From the NCBI GenBank assembly GCA_012931725.1, contig CM022952.1:62719347-62783346 (forward strand): 64,000 nt of DNA. The letters are read 5' to 3'. The notes under the pieces are model-generated. The model did no database searches and had not been told where the DNA came from. It saw only the letters and a list, made by a program, of their open reading frames with translations. Origin of the DNA: Litsea cubeba (lineage: Eukaryota; Streptophyta; Magnoliopsida; Laurales; Lauraceae). Position numbers and translations under genes: made by a program. Each line of letters starts with the position of its first letter. Positions within the stretch are counted from its first letter, which is position 1. This document shows, in pieces, positions 37,359-47,800 of this stretch.

Positions 37359-38489
37359 TGTTGGAATTTGAGATGACTTGAGAAGTTTTATGAAGCATTG
37401 AAGAATTTAGTATCTCAAGTATCATTTTGTATTGGAATTATTGTCAACACAATGTCACAAGTGTGGTGTTGATAGTGTGGTATTGATAGAGCTTCAAAGA
37501 GAAAACAGACTGACACGGTACAGGAAATTAGTTGTCCTGAAGCAGAGTGGCAGGTCGACCGGGCACCTCATGCGGTCGACCGGGCAAGAGAAACCTGCAG
37601 AAAACAGTCCAGGTTAGCTCCCAGTTAATTGTTGCCACAGTGTGTCGCCGGTCGACCGGGGACCCCATGCGGTCGACCGAGCACGACAGTTATCTGCTTC
37701 CACAGTGTGTCGCCGGTCGACCGAAGACACCATGATGTCGACCGAGCACGGGAACCAGAATTGCGCAGAAATTAGAAGTTGTGCACGAAAATTCAGGATT
37801 CTTTTGTATTTCATTTGGGACTCTTTCTAAACGAATTCTAGCCTAATTTGAACACTCTTAAGGGTTACCATAACCTATATAAAGGCTTGATTGGTTCGTT
37901 TTCAAGAACACAGAAGAGAAGAGAGAACAAAAAGAAAGAGTTTTGGAGAGAAGAGTGATTGGAGAAGAAGCAGTTGCTGTGTGCAGTTGTGTTGCACGTT
38001 TCTACAGCAAGTGTGGACGAGAATGCGCTCATGAAGATGGTGATTCGTCCATAAGATAAGTGTCTCTCTGTTTATGCTTTAATTTTCAATTTGTAAGGGA
38101 TTGAGAGAGAGAGATTGTAGAGGGGAAAGGCTGTAGAAAAAGTTCTCTACTTTAATTCTGTAGAACATCAAGTTGGTGCTTGGTGTTAGGGGTTTGGTGA
38201 TCCTATCTGTTGGTGCAGATAAATTGTAAAGGGAGTAGGTGCTTCCTAGATAGTTGGTGCTATCTGAAACTTAAGGGTTGGTGCTCTTTGTCATTGGTGT
38301 GACTAAATAGATACAGACCTGTTCCGGATCGGTGTTCGGACAGTCTTTGAACCGTGGACGTAGCCTTTTGGTGAACCACGTTAAATCTGGTGTCCTTGTG
38401 TGATTTGATTTGCTTTTGTTGTTAAATTGGACTTGTTTTTAAGGAATCACTGATTCACCTCCCCCTCTCAGTGATCGCGATATCTAACA
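37359..38489 (+). repeat. 3' LTR of copia element
   Basis: Nearly identical to 31002-32143. It has shorter TATA, GA and C runs and about a dozen substitutions, most of them transitions. Confidence 0.95.
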
Positions 38490-38494
38490 CATTC

Positions 38495-39540
38495 CCTTCA
38501 CACAATGAATCTAAATATTATAACCTCTTTGCCTAATTTCTACTGAATCCTTACAATTTCCAAAGATGAGCTTCTATATGGGGTCAGAGTAACAGATTAA
38601 AGGTGGAGATCTACATGGGCCACCAAAAGATTCCTCCTTCAACTGGTAGTGATAGCCCATCTTTCACTTCATGAAAACTGGATTGATTCTCTCCTGAAGA
38701 TATGTGCCCAGCAGATTACACTACGTTTTAACCTAAAGATCACTTTACAAGAATATTAATAAAAAATTGCATTCACAAAAGTATATCGAAATATAATAGC
38801 AAGCTATCTCAATTCTCATGGTCCTGAGGCTGAGAGAAGCATTACTGAATGGAGAATACCAGAAGCTCTAGAAAAATCATATTTTCTTCTCTTAGTAGAT
38901 ATGATAAACCACCAGCACAGGAAAACTCACTCCCTTGGTATTTCCTTCTTCTTTAGTCGACCTGCTGCAAATAAAGATGTCTCTGCTTTGGTGGCAGCCG
39001 ATGGACGGCGACGGAATGGCTGCGGTCCACCCAGCCACACTTCCTTCTCCCGCAATCAAAGCGGCGACGACGGTCTTCTCTTCCTCTCAAAGACCAAGAA
39101 TTGGGATCCTCCATCCTCTAATCAACCCTCTGTAAATTAGGAAACCCAAATCCTCTGCAATCAATCTGGCCCACCGATTAGGGATCCAAAAGAAACTGCC
39201 TTTTGATTCCGTCTTCTCTAATCTTAAGAGTCTGGATCTTCCATCCTTCGATTAGCCCTCTGCAAATCAAGAAATCTAAATCCTCAACAATCATTCTGGC
39301 CCACTGGGTCTCGGAGGCATTGTCGTCCTCGACGCGCGGGAGGGCACAGTGCAGAAAGAGAGAGAGAAAGAGCGAAAAGAGGGAGAGGGAGATGTTAAAA
39401 GGGCGTAGGAGTAGGGCGGGAGTAGGGAAAAAAGGGGGAAGGGAAAACGGAAGAAAAAATGGGTTTTGGGAGGGGGGATTGTAAAAGGATGAGCCTTTTG
39501 CAAGCGGCCGGCCACCCGCATTTGTACTCCGCCAAAACTC
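38495..39540. other. Right interior of inner CACTA-like element
   Basis: No gene recognised. 39340-39480 is purine-rich (GAGAGGGAGA type). A GGCCGGCC palindrome lies at 39505-39512. Confidence 0.4.
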
Positions 39541-39555
39541 TTTTTTCTAGTAGTG

Positions 39556-39709
39556 TACCGTATGAAAATAATTATTAAATTAAGTAAAATAAAAGTAACA
39601 CTTTCAAACCAATGTTAACGCCCATAAAACGTTAGGAAACTAGTTACACTTAAAAACCGTTACTTACCAAAAACCTTGAGCGTTACTAATATCCTATTTT
39701 GGTGTAGTG
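39556..39709. mobile_element. Fragment of a third CACTA-like element
   Basis: Ends with TTTTGGTGTAGTG (39697-39709), the complement of CACTACACCAAAA, and has GTTAC/GTAAC repeats inside. No matching left end was found, so this is a remnant. Confidence 0.4.
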
Positions 39710-40256
39710 AAGAACCCCATTTCCCCCTTTTCCTCTTTGCAGATACTACAACAATCAAATGCTGTGAGAGAACATGAAGAAAACACAAAAAGATGCAGAG
39801 ATTATGATGTTGAAAACTTCAGAGAAACGAAACAGATGAAAATGCAGAGATTATGATGTTGAATCGATCTTACCTCAAAAGAGATGAAGAAAACACGGCT
39901 GGGGTTCTTCGTGTTTTCAAGGCTACCGGCTGGGGATGAAGAAAACACAAGGGAGGGAGAGAGAGAGAGAGATCGAAGAGATGAGAGAACCTGAGAGGGA
40001 AGGGTTTTCACTATTCTCGCCAGCGGCTAGGGTTTGGGTTGTGAGATGAATGGATTTCTGCGGTAGATATGTTATATTTCACATTTGACCCCTTAAAATT
40101 TGATGGGAGAGGGAAAGGATTGTTTACCAACGAGAGAATGATACCGAGAGACAGTTTTAGCCTTTTAGGGATTAAGAGATGGAAAGGGGAAAAAGGGCTT
40201 GGAGAGGGAAAACGTGGCTGTGGAGGCGGGAGAGGGTAAAAATTAGGCCATTGCAT
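39710..40256. other. Outer CACTA-like element, right interior
   Basis: Non-coding as far as I can see. It contains a GA-rich run (39953-39972) and a diverged repeat of ATGCAGAGATTATGATGTTGAA (39793 and 39841). Confidence 0.4.
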
Positions 40257-40445
40257 TGGTGACAAAAAATTTTTGCCACCAAATCTATTGGATCTTTTGG
40301 TGACAAATTTTTTTGTCACCAAATCTCCTCTCTATTTGGCACCTAAGCTAAAGACTTTTCGTGACAAGCAAAAAAAAATTTTGTCACCGTTGTGTGCATT
40401 CCGTGACAACATTGATTTTTTGTCACCAAAGGGTGTCACCAATAG
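40257..40445. repeat. Right subterminal GTGACA repeats
   Basis: Same motif as on the left, including TTTTGGTGACAAATTTTTTT and GTCACC copies, ending just before the right terminal repeat. Confidence 0.75.
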
Positions 40446-40461
40446 TGCATTTTGTTGTAGT

Positions 40462-40940
40462 GTTGATCTTGACATATCATGTTTTGGTTAAATTCATTTA
40501 ATGGTTTGTGCTTGATCTTGATAAATAGTGATTAGAGTTTCAACATATTGAAGTGGAGGGAGTCTTAGGTACTAATTAGAGAATTGAATTTGTAAAAAAC
40601 AAAAAGGTTTTCAAAGCTAAATCTTCCGATCCAAGGCAGTTGCTTGCACATTGGATTGAGTTTTATTTGGATAAGACTATGAAGTAATTTTGGAATGATT
40701 AAATCTATTTTGGTGAAATCCAATACCCTGATCTCTCATTCTCTGATTAGTTTGTGTTTAGATTTCCTTTGATATCATTTTAGTTATTAATTTCTTGATT
40801 AATTGTGGTTTTAAGATCCCTAGTGTGAAAACTGATCGAGGATTTTTGGATCTTGTTTCTATAAATCTCTGTGGATCGACCCGTATTTGCCATTATCTAC
40901 TTAATATAAAGTTGTGTGATTGTGGTTAATAATTTGAGCA
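40462..40940 (+). repeat. 3' LTR of element B, right part
   Basis: Resumes at TTGATCTTGACATATC, exactly where the left part stopped, and runs to TTTGAGCA. It is followed by catca, the candidate target duplication. Confidence 0.85.
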
Positions 40941-40945
40941 CATCA

Positions 40946-41406
40946 AGGATTTTCAGAGAAAACATGTCTACGACCACATCTTCGTACAAGCGTCAGGAGC
41001 ACCGTATACAATTTTGTAGGGATTAAGGCACAGAATTCCAAGCTGAAAGAAAGAGGCAGAACTTGCAGTTTCTTGGACCGACAGTGACTGACGAGGTAAG
41101 TAAAAGAAATGATCCAGTACAGGAACGACAGATGACACCAAGAATGAGTAGAGGAATTGTTGAACACTAGTTTGGTTAGAGAAGTACGTTTGAGCAGATA
41201 TGTGGAACAGTATGAAGCCTTCAACCGAATCAGAATGTTGTTTATAGGCGCATCTCAACATCAGGTTTGATCAGGGGACATCACAGTTGCCGAGATTCAT
41301 CGAGAGTGTCAGTGTTTTCTTTAGTCTTTTTGGGTTTTTGATTTTTATTTGGTATAGACCATTTGGAGGACCAAATGGGTTCTAAGGGGGGGAGGATGTA
41401 AGACCC
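40946..41406 (+). mobile_element. 3' end of a Tekay-like chromovirus (remnant)
   Basis: About 440 bases after the last readable pol, a PPT AAGGGGGGGAGGA (41384-41396) and the first ten LTR bases TGTAAGACCC (41397-41406). Those ten bases equal the start of the solo LTR at 21194. C2 begins at 41407 inside this LTR, and C1 is inserted left of 40946. This is the oldest layer of the nest visible here. Confidence 0.65.
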
Positions 41407-42100
41407 TGATGGACCGCGCTCCCGGAATGCCCGGGGTCCCTACCGAGGTCGGCGGACGTGGGAGTCCGTTTGGTTCCGACCCTTTCGTAACCGGGGGGCA
41501 AAAGGGGGGCGTGCATCAACATTTCTTTTTTTGTGGGTGTGCCAGATTTTCTATTTTTACTTGGAATTGCAAGTGGTGATCCGGAGATCAACCTTCGCAA
41601 GTAAAAAGGAAATCAACTTCTTTCAAGTTTTCCATTGCACATATATTTAAGAAAAGAGACATTTTCTTGATTTGCCGTGAAAGGCGATTTTTTTGGCATT
41701 TATAGCCGATTTTGGCGTTTATAGCCGATTTTTGGCGTTTATAGCCGATTTTGGCGTTTATAGCCGATTTACAATCCTTATCAACAATGAAAGACAAGAA
41801 TTGTGATTTTTGTCTCTTTTGAAAAAATACAAACTACAATGAAAAGCAAGAAAAGGAGGATCTAACTTCTCAGGAGATTGTGGGGGACTCGTTTAGATTG
41901 ACGGTCGCAAGCCATATGTGGGCTTCGCCATCATCCATGCAGATGAGAACAGAGGATGCTATTGATTCGCTTGGCTTGGCTATAACCTCGGGTTTTTAGA
42001 GGACAAAGACCAAAGGAAGGTCCTATGTCCATTAAAAAGCCGAGTAGACGGGCTGAAAAGCCATATCTAAGCCATTGGAAGCAGGAGGAGAAGGAAAGGA

Positions 42101-42124
42101 CCTTGGGGGGGTACCCCCCCAAGG
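42101..42124. repeat. G/C palindrome in the LTR
   Basis: CCTTGGGGGGG followed by TACCCCCCCAAGG: 24 bases, perfectly self-complementary. Also present at 63026-63049. It lies about 130 bases downstream of the TATA box in the sense of the element, so it would be in the transcript. Confidence 0.9.
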
Positions 42125-42255
42125 GACTTTTGTCACCTTGTTGCGGTGGCCGGTGTAGAACTTCCGTAGAGTTTTCTCTCTTTTTTCTTTCTCTGGATTT
42201 CTGACTGCTGTCTGTTGATGTTCGTTGTCTGTCCTTTCTTCTTGGAGAGCCCTCC

Positions 42256-42263
42256 TATTTATA
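42256..42263 (-). promoter_or_regulatory. TATA box of C2 3' LTR
   Basis: TATAAATA on the minus strand, as in C1. In the 5' LTR copy near 63178 two bases are missing and the box reads CATAAATA. Confidence 0.65.
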
Positions 42264-43712
42264 GGCTTTTAGGTAGCCTTTTAGGTGGGTTTATGGGCTT
42301 TTATTGTCATTTAAGCCGCATAATGGGAGGAGTTACAAAATTGAATTGTTTATTTTGTAACTCCTTTTTCTTGGCTTCTGATTGGCCGGAGGAGATTGAG
42401 GGCATTTAATCGCCTTTAATCGCCATGATGGGAGGAGTTTCATGGATTAAATGCCATGAATCTCTTGACTTGTAACTCCCAAATGCTTGCTTCTGATTGG
42501 GCCGTCCAAAGAAATGGATTAATGACTGTAATAAAGCTAGTCAATTAATCGCATTAAGTGGTCGCCGAGCAGCTGAAGAGTCGCGGGCCGTGCCACGTCT
42601 TTTGGGATTCTTCTGTTGATGATTATCGATGGATCTTCATGTAGATCGACATCAGATGATCATGTAATTTCAGGTGTTTGTTGCCAACAGCGGGTCGGTG
42701 CCATCTGTCCTGTCGATTTCTCGATCGGTCGGGTAGAAAGCACACTTTTTTGGTTGACCGGGTGGCGATCAATACTGTCTTCGATACTCTTGATGATTTA
42801 CCCGTGTTTTGGACGGATGTCAGAGGACTTGGTGTCTCAAAAGCATGAATTTTGGAAAGTACCAGAGGCTGGGCCCTTCGAATCGCGAAAAAACGGCGAA
42901 AACCGGGGTTTCCGGGGCTTTCCCGGCGACCCCGGGGTCCAAGGTCGCCGGCGACCCTGGGCCAGGGTCGCAGGCCGACCCTGGGGGGGTTTTCCCCCTT
43001 TCGTGTCCCGTTTTGCGTCCGTTTTTGCTGTTTTTCGATTCTTTTTTCTTCTGTACTTTTCCTTGACATTTTGACCATTTATTGGCCTAATTTCTTTGTA
43101 GGAAACCTGATGAGGATCCTTGCATTTTATTTTGCAAAGTTTCCAATTTCCTGAGAAAGCCGAAGACTTTGTCGCGCAGAGCTGCCGATTTTCCGTCAGA
43201 AGCTGAAATTGGGCCAAACGATGTCGGAATGACCTGAAATTTGGTGTGAAGCCTCCTGAGCAATAAATAAGACCAACCATAGGCTTTTGTTTGAGTTTTG
43301 AAGCCGTTTGGGGTCCTATCACCTGTAGACTTGCTTTTTGTCGCGATGAAGATGTCGCGGTTTGATGTGCGGTCAATCGATGTCCGATTGACTTGAAATT
43401 TGACAGGGAACCTATTGGAGTCATTTTAAGATGATCCATAGGCTCTGTCTTGGAAACCATGGTCTCGGAGAGCTTTGCCGTCGAGAGGCCTGATTTGGCT
43501 GTCGGAGAAGCGAAGTTAGGCCAAATGATTTTGAAATGGCCCGAAACTTCTTGTGTACTCCTCTTTTGGCTGTCTGGAGGAATCTTGCAGTTTTTGTTTG
43601 ATTCTGACAAGATTTGATTTTTGGAAGCAGCATTGCCTATTTATGGCAGGTTGCGACTTCATGTAGCTCTTTGGATCTTGAAAAAGGCAAAGTGACATTT
43701 TTGGTGTCAACA

Positions 43713-43725
43713 AATGCCCCCTCGA
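43713..43725 (-). promoter_or_regulatory. Polypurine tract of C2
   Basis: Minus strand TCGAGGGGGCATT next to the LTR start, identical to C1. Confidence 0.8.
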
Positions 43726-43934
43726 GGTACAGCGGCGAGTTGCTTAACTTTTGTAGTCGATGTGCCTCGAAGAGATTTTTGAAGGAGAGCCTGTGACTTG
43801 ACCAAGAGTCTTTGAGCAGTCTTTCTTTTTGGTATTTGTAGCCTTTTGAGCTTCCAGGGGAATTTTATGGTAGTGAAAGGGATCACGTACCATCTCGAGG
43901 CAAAGTTTTGAAGATGACATCAGGGATGTGGATT

Positions 43935-44165
43935 TGGGCTTTGACCTTGTGACCTAACAGGCTATATGTGGCAGGTTAGGGGGTCGGGTTTGGTTTTGAT
44001 CGTGTGACCCAACAAGCTGTATGTGGAATGTTGGGGGATCAATTTTGGTTTTGATCTTGTGACCTAACAGGCTGTATGTGGCAAGTTAGGGGATCAGGTT
44101 TTGGTTTTTGGTTTTGGTCTTGTGACCTAACAGGCTGTATGTGGCAAGTTAGGGGACCAGGATTT
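43935..44165. repeat. About 65-bp tandem repeat, 4 copies (C2)
   Basis: Units contain TGTGACCTAACAGGCTGTATG followed by TGGCAAGTTAGGGG. The array is the same as at 6770-6995 in C1. It lies upstream of the antisense gene. Confidence 0.85.
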
Positions 44166-44465
44166 GGTTTGATTTTTGTCAATTTCAAGATTTTGGCTCA
44201 ATTTGGTAGATGAGGCTGGATGGTTTGATTTTTGGAAGCTCATGGGGCTTGGAATTTTCTTTTGTATGGTCCAATCAACTCAAAAGAGGCATGGAACCAT
44301 TTTTGTATGCTCTTGGTAAGAGGGATTTCTCTTTGACTAAAAGCCCAAAATTTTTTTTTTTTTTTTTTTTTTTGTGCCTAGGTGGTCAAACCTGGCTCAT
44401 ATGGGCTAACCCATGGGACCTTAAGCTTTTGAAATGGCTTAGATCTCATATGGTGTCATTTTTGT

Positions 44466-44705
44466 AAAGAATATCCAAAAATATCTCATTTGGATAGAGA
44501 ATATCTAAGAATATCTTTACTTGGAGAGAATCTCTCATGATCCCTTTATTTTGGGATAGAATATCTCAAGATATCTTTCTTTTGGGAAAGAATCCGTCAT
44601 AGATTATATCTTTTAGGAGAAAATCTCTCATTGATTTCTTTTTGGGAGAGAATCCCTCAAGATATCTTTCTTTTGGGAAAGAATCTTTCTAATTTCTTTC
44701 TTTTG
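44466..44705 (+). repeat. ATATCT-rich tandem repeat upstream of antisense gene
   Basis: About six units of roughly 40 bases of the type AGAATATCTCAAGATATCTTTC then TTTTGGGA. One copy forms AAAATATCT (44478-44486), which equals the evening-element motif. Absent from C1, where this region is deleted. Confidence 0.75.
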
Positions 44706-44767
44706 GTAAGGTTACTAATTAGTAACACTTACCTCTTTCTTCTTTCCTTCTTTGGTTTGCTCTCCTC

Positions 44768-44774
44768 TATAAAA
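44768..44774 (+). promoter_or_regulatory. TATA box of the antisense PMD gene
   Basis: TATAAAA within CCTCTATAAAAGCAAGG, 123 bases before the ATG at 44897 and on the gene's own strand. The spacing leaves a 5' UTR of about 90-100 nt. No other promoter motif on this strand is as good nearby. Confidence 0.65.
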
Positions 44775-44896
44775 GCAAGGAGAAGGTTGGATCTCTTGCT
44801 CTTATTACTTTCTTTTGCAATAATCTCAAGAGGGCTTCAAGACCAAAAGTTCTTCTTCTTCAAGATCTTCAAGACTTTTCTTCTTCTTCTCCATCA

Positions 44897-47800
44897 ATGG
44901 CTTCAAGTAAGTTCTTCTTTTTCAAGAAAACTCCATTGTAGGAAAAAAAGTTCTTCTTTTTTTTTGTTTCTTTCTTTTCTTTTCTTCTTTTTTTTTTCTT
45001 TTTCACGTGTTTGCCTTTTTTTTTCACACGTTTTTTTTTTTTTGCTTTCTTTTCTTTCTTTTTTTCATGTTTTTTTTTTTTTGTGTGGGCCGTACGGACA
45101 GATCCGTACGGATCTGGCCGTACGGCCACGTGGCCTGTGGGCCAGCCCCTTTTTTTTTCTTTTTTTTTTTCTTTCTCCCCTTTTTTTTTGAGAAAGTTTC
45201 TTTTCTTTCTTTGTTTTCTTTCCCTTCTCTTTTTTTAGAGAAAGTTTCTTTTCTTTTTTTGTTCTCTTTCCCCTCTTTTTTTTTTGAGAAAGTTTCTTTT
45301 CTTTCTTTGTTTTCTTTCCCTTCTCTTTTTTTTAGAGAAAGTTTCTTTTCTTTTTTTGTTCTCTTTCCCCTCTTTTTTTTTTGAGAAAGTTTCTTTTCTT
45401 TTTTTTTTTTTGCTCATCATGATAATGCCCTTCTTTTTTTTTTTTTTTGGCAAACCTAGATGTTCATGCATGCCTTTAATTTGTAAATTAAATTTGTAGC
45501 ATGATGTGATAGCATACCTGAAAGTTTTCGCAAATTTGGGAATTTGGAGCTTGCAGTGATGTTGAGCCCTTCCTGATTTTGCGGAGACTTTTAGGTTTCG
45601 AAAGTTTGGAGTTTCGGAGCTCGCAGCGATGTTGAGCCCATCTTCAAGCTTTCTTATTTCTTTTGGGATAGTTCCTTTTCTTCGGAATTGCCCCGTCATC
45701 ATGTCGAAATTTCGCCAGATTTTTTTTAGCGAGATTCTGTCATTTTGATGTTTGATCTTTTTCTTTTCCATCCTTTTCAGGTGGTTCCTCTAGAGCGAAC
45801 AAGGGTAAAGAGCCTGCTACAAGCGTACCTCGTCGATCTTCTAGATCTTCTAATCCGGCTGTTCAGCAGGCTTTTGAGAAGGTCTAGTATGTTGAGAGAA
45901 ATCTGGAAGAGTGCGACTCCCTCAACAGAGATGAGATGAGGCAGCGACTGATCACTCTCAAGGGAGAGGAATTCTATAAGATCATGGTAAGCAGTCGTCC
46001 ATGGGTGATTGAAGATCAGAGCGTTTTGCCCAAGCCTACCTTCTTCTTTGGTGATCCAGTCCCTGATGACATGACATACCAGAGGAGATGTTTTCAGTTT
46101 TCTTTCACAGCAGATGGTGAGAAGAAGACTGTTGCTACCCGGTCGACGTTTGATCGCACCGTCTCGATTCTGAGCCTTGCCCCCACGTGCCCTAAGAGGG
46201 AAGATCCTCCAAGCTGGGTGAGAAGGACAAATGTAATCAAGACCGGGGTTTTTGTTGGCGGTTCTCCTGGATATACGGAGAGGTCGCCTGTTGACATGGA
46301 CCTGTTGATGCCATCCAGCGGCTACCAGGGCTCTGATTATCCGTCGGTCAATTTGAGACCGGTGGGCCTTGGTATTTTCAGTGGTGACGGCAGCAATTGG
46401 ATCAAGCCTTTTCGACTTCGAGGCCGCTTCAATGCTGACTCCGAGTGGAAGTCGTGGACTGATCGCGTCCTACTGATTGGTGGCGCCGTTTTGAAGGAAG
46501 CCGGGATTTTTGATGCGGTCCGTGCCTTTAGGGAGACCGTGATCTTTTCCGACGAGGCCTTCATGGCTATGCTGGAGTCATTCCTCCCCCAAACCAATAC
46601 CTTCGTTGTGACGAATGGTGAGATTGGTTTTTCTTTGAAGGAGCTGAGTGCTATTACCGGATTGCCCATCCTCGGCAAACTCTATGAGGAGTTTATGCCG
46701 ATTGACAGCGTCCTCGAGGGGCAGTCTGAGGAGTTCAGGCTTCTATACTTTCAGCTCGTCGCCTTCTATGATTTTTTTGAAGGAGAAGGGGGGTTCGAAA
46801 GTTAGATCCAGCAGTTGGAAGAGTTTTAGCTCTTCATTCCCCAACTTTTTTTATAGCAGGGAGCCTTCTGATAGCGTGACCCAGGAAGCCGGAGCTCAGG
46901 ATCCAAAGAAGATCTTGGCCATGCAAGAAGAGTTGAGAGATTTCTGTGCAAGTACAAACGCCATATGTCCTGACATTGCACTGCGGAGAGATCTCGCTGT
47001 TTACCTCACTTATTGGCTTGGTGAGGCTGTTTTTGCTGGAGGAGATGGAACGCACATCAGGCCGCATTGTATTTTCCCGGCTTGTCAGATGGCGTTTGGA
47101 GAGCAGCTTGCTTTGGTGCCAGCTCTTTACTCCTACCTGTGTACCAACTGCAGGCTGCTGCTTTTCTGGTTTGGCTTGGGCTTCCCATGAATAGGGTATT
47201 TTCAGCCCATATCTTTTACTCGTGGTATGTATACCACTGTCCTGGCTTCCATCGGCTGGGTGCTGCACAGGATGATGATCCTCTGATGATTCGACTGGCT
47301 AAAGGCAAAGCCGTGTCCGAATCACTTTTGTTTGCCCGCATGAGGATCCGACGGTTCAGGGACGTCGAGATGGGGCAATCTTCAGTAAAGCTTTCTCCGG
47401 AGTTGCGGAAGAAGGCTTTTGATTTTGGTGCCTCCCGAGACTCTACCAGGGCGGGGTCGGGAATGCATTATTCCTTGACAAATGCAGAGAGAGAGTGGCT
47501 TTTCAGCATACGTGTCGGCACAATGGTGTACCGTAGACATCTTTTCGTCGACATCCAGCCGTATGTACCCTCTCATTTTGCTTTGCAGCTTGGCTTTTCT
47601 CAAGGCGTTGTTGGAGCGCCTTCAAGTATGGTGAAGCGCTTTGGAGGCTTACAGGACGGGAGAAATGCATGGGCTTTCTATAGTGCTGAAGACACTACAG
47701 CCATGATTTCTTATCCTGTGTTGTTGACTTCCCGGACTGCCGGCTTTGCGAAGTGGTTCGCGGAGAGCTTTTCGGCATATCGGGGGCTTTCCAAGATGGA

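Larger units (their letters stand above)
31002..38489 (+). mobile_element. Sirevirus-type Ty1/copia retrotransposon (7488 bp)
   Basis: Complete element: LTRs of 1142 and 1131 bp, perfect 5-bp target duplications cattc (30997-31001 and 38490-38494), tRNA-iMet PBS, gag-pol and three polypurine tracts. The LTRs differ by about a dozen substitutions by eye (about 1 percent), plus microsatellite-type indels, so insertion was recent. Only two coding lesions were found: TAG at 33043 and a one-base deletion near 35647. Copia order (integrase before RT), a gag with a long coiled coil and repeated PPT-like tracts indicate Sirevirus. Confidence 0.92.
24460..39555. mobile_element. Inner CACTA-like DNA transposon with gene fragments
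   Basis: Terminal inverted repeats of 15 identical bases, CACTACTAGAAAAAA (24460-24474) and its complement (39541-39555). Without the copia insertion it is about 7.6 kb. The left end has many CCGATATAA/TTATATCGG subterminal copies; the right end does not. It carries SYD-like and formin-like gene fragments, as CACTA elements often do. The flanks (gtg, tac) do not form a target duplication, so the right flank may have been rearranged. No recognisable transposase. Confidence 0.6.
23152..40461. mobile_element. Outer CACTA-like DNA transposon
   Basis: Terminal inverted repeats ACTACAACAAAA (23152) and TTTTGTTGTAGT (ending 40461). Both ends are packed with short GGTGACA/TGTCACC motifs in both orientations (23161-23525 and 40257-40445), which shows they belong to one element. 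If the inner element is removed, about 2.2 kb remains. Flanks CTT/GTT would be a 3-bp target duplication with one mismatch. The first base of the canonical CACTA motif is T on the left and C on the right. It has no transposase; it carries an exon chain at 23798-24351. Confidence 0.7.
9782..40940 (+). mobile_element. Element B: Athila-type Ty3/gypsy retrotransposon, interrupted
   Basis: 5' LTR 9782-10892, PBS, leader, degenerate gag-pol (12068-17592), 3' non-coding region, PPT and a 3' LTR split by a 17.3-kb DNA-transposon insertion (22518-23151 and 40462-40940). Candidate 5-bp target duplications catca lie at 9777-9781 and 40941-40945. Both LTRs happen to be preceded by tca, so the exact left base is not certain. 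A Tekay-like solo LTR sits in its 3' region. Athila is supported by the tRNA-Asp-type PBS, a DLGA protease and an FMDD reverse transcriptase. No env-like ORF was found. Confidence 0.85.
41407..43712 (-). repeat. 3' LTR of C2 (2306 bp)
   Basis: On the minus strand it opens TGTTGACACC (43712) and closes GCGGTCCATCA (41407). TATA box at 42263-42256. It has a 24-nt perfect palindrome at 42101-42124, four TTTATAGCCGAT repeats at 41697-41772 and a GC-rich GCGACCCTGG stretch at 42920-42990. The same sequence forms the LTR at 62346 onward and the C1 LTR. Confidence 0.9.

Noticed and set aside
39744..39756. TACTACAACAATC as another terminal repeat of the outer CACTA-like element
   Set aside because: No GTGACA subterminal repeats adjoin it and no duplicated flank is seen; probably chance.
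44631..45384. Long Phe/Leu-rich open frames suggesting a membrane protein
   Set aside because: They are translations of poly-T tracts in intron 1 and the promoter region; the reverse strand gives poly-Lys.
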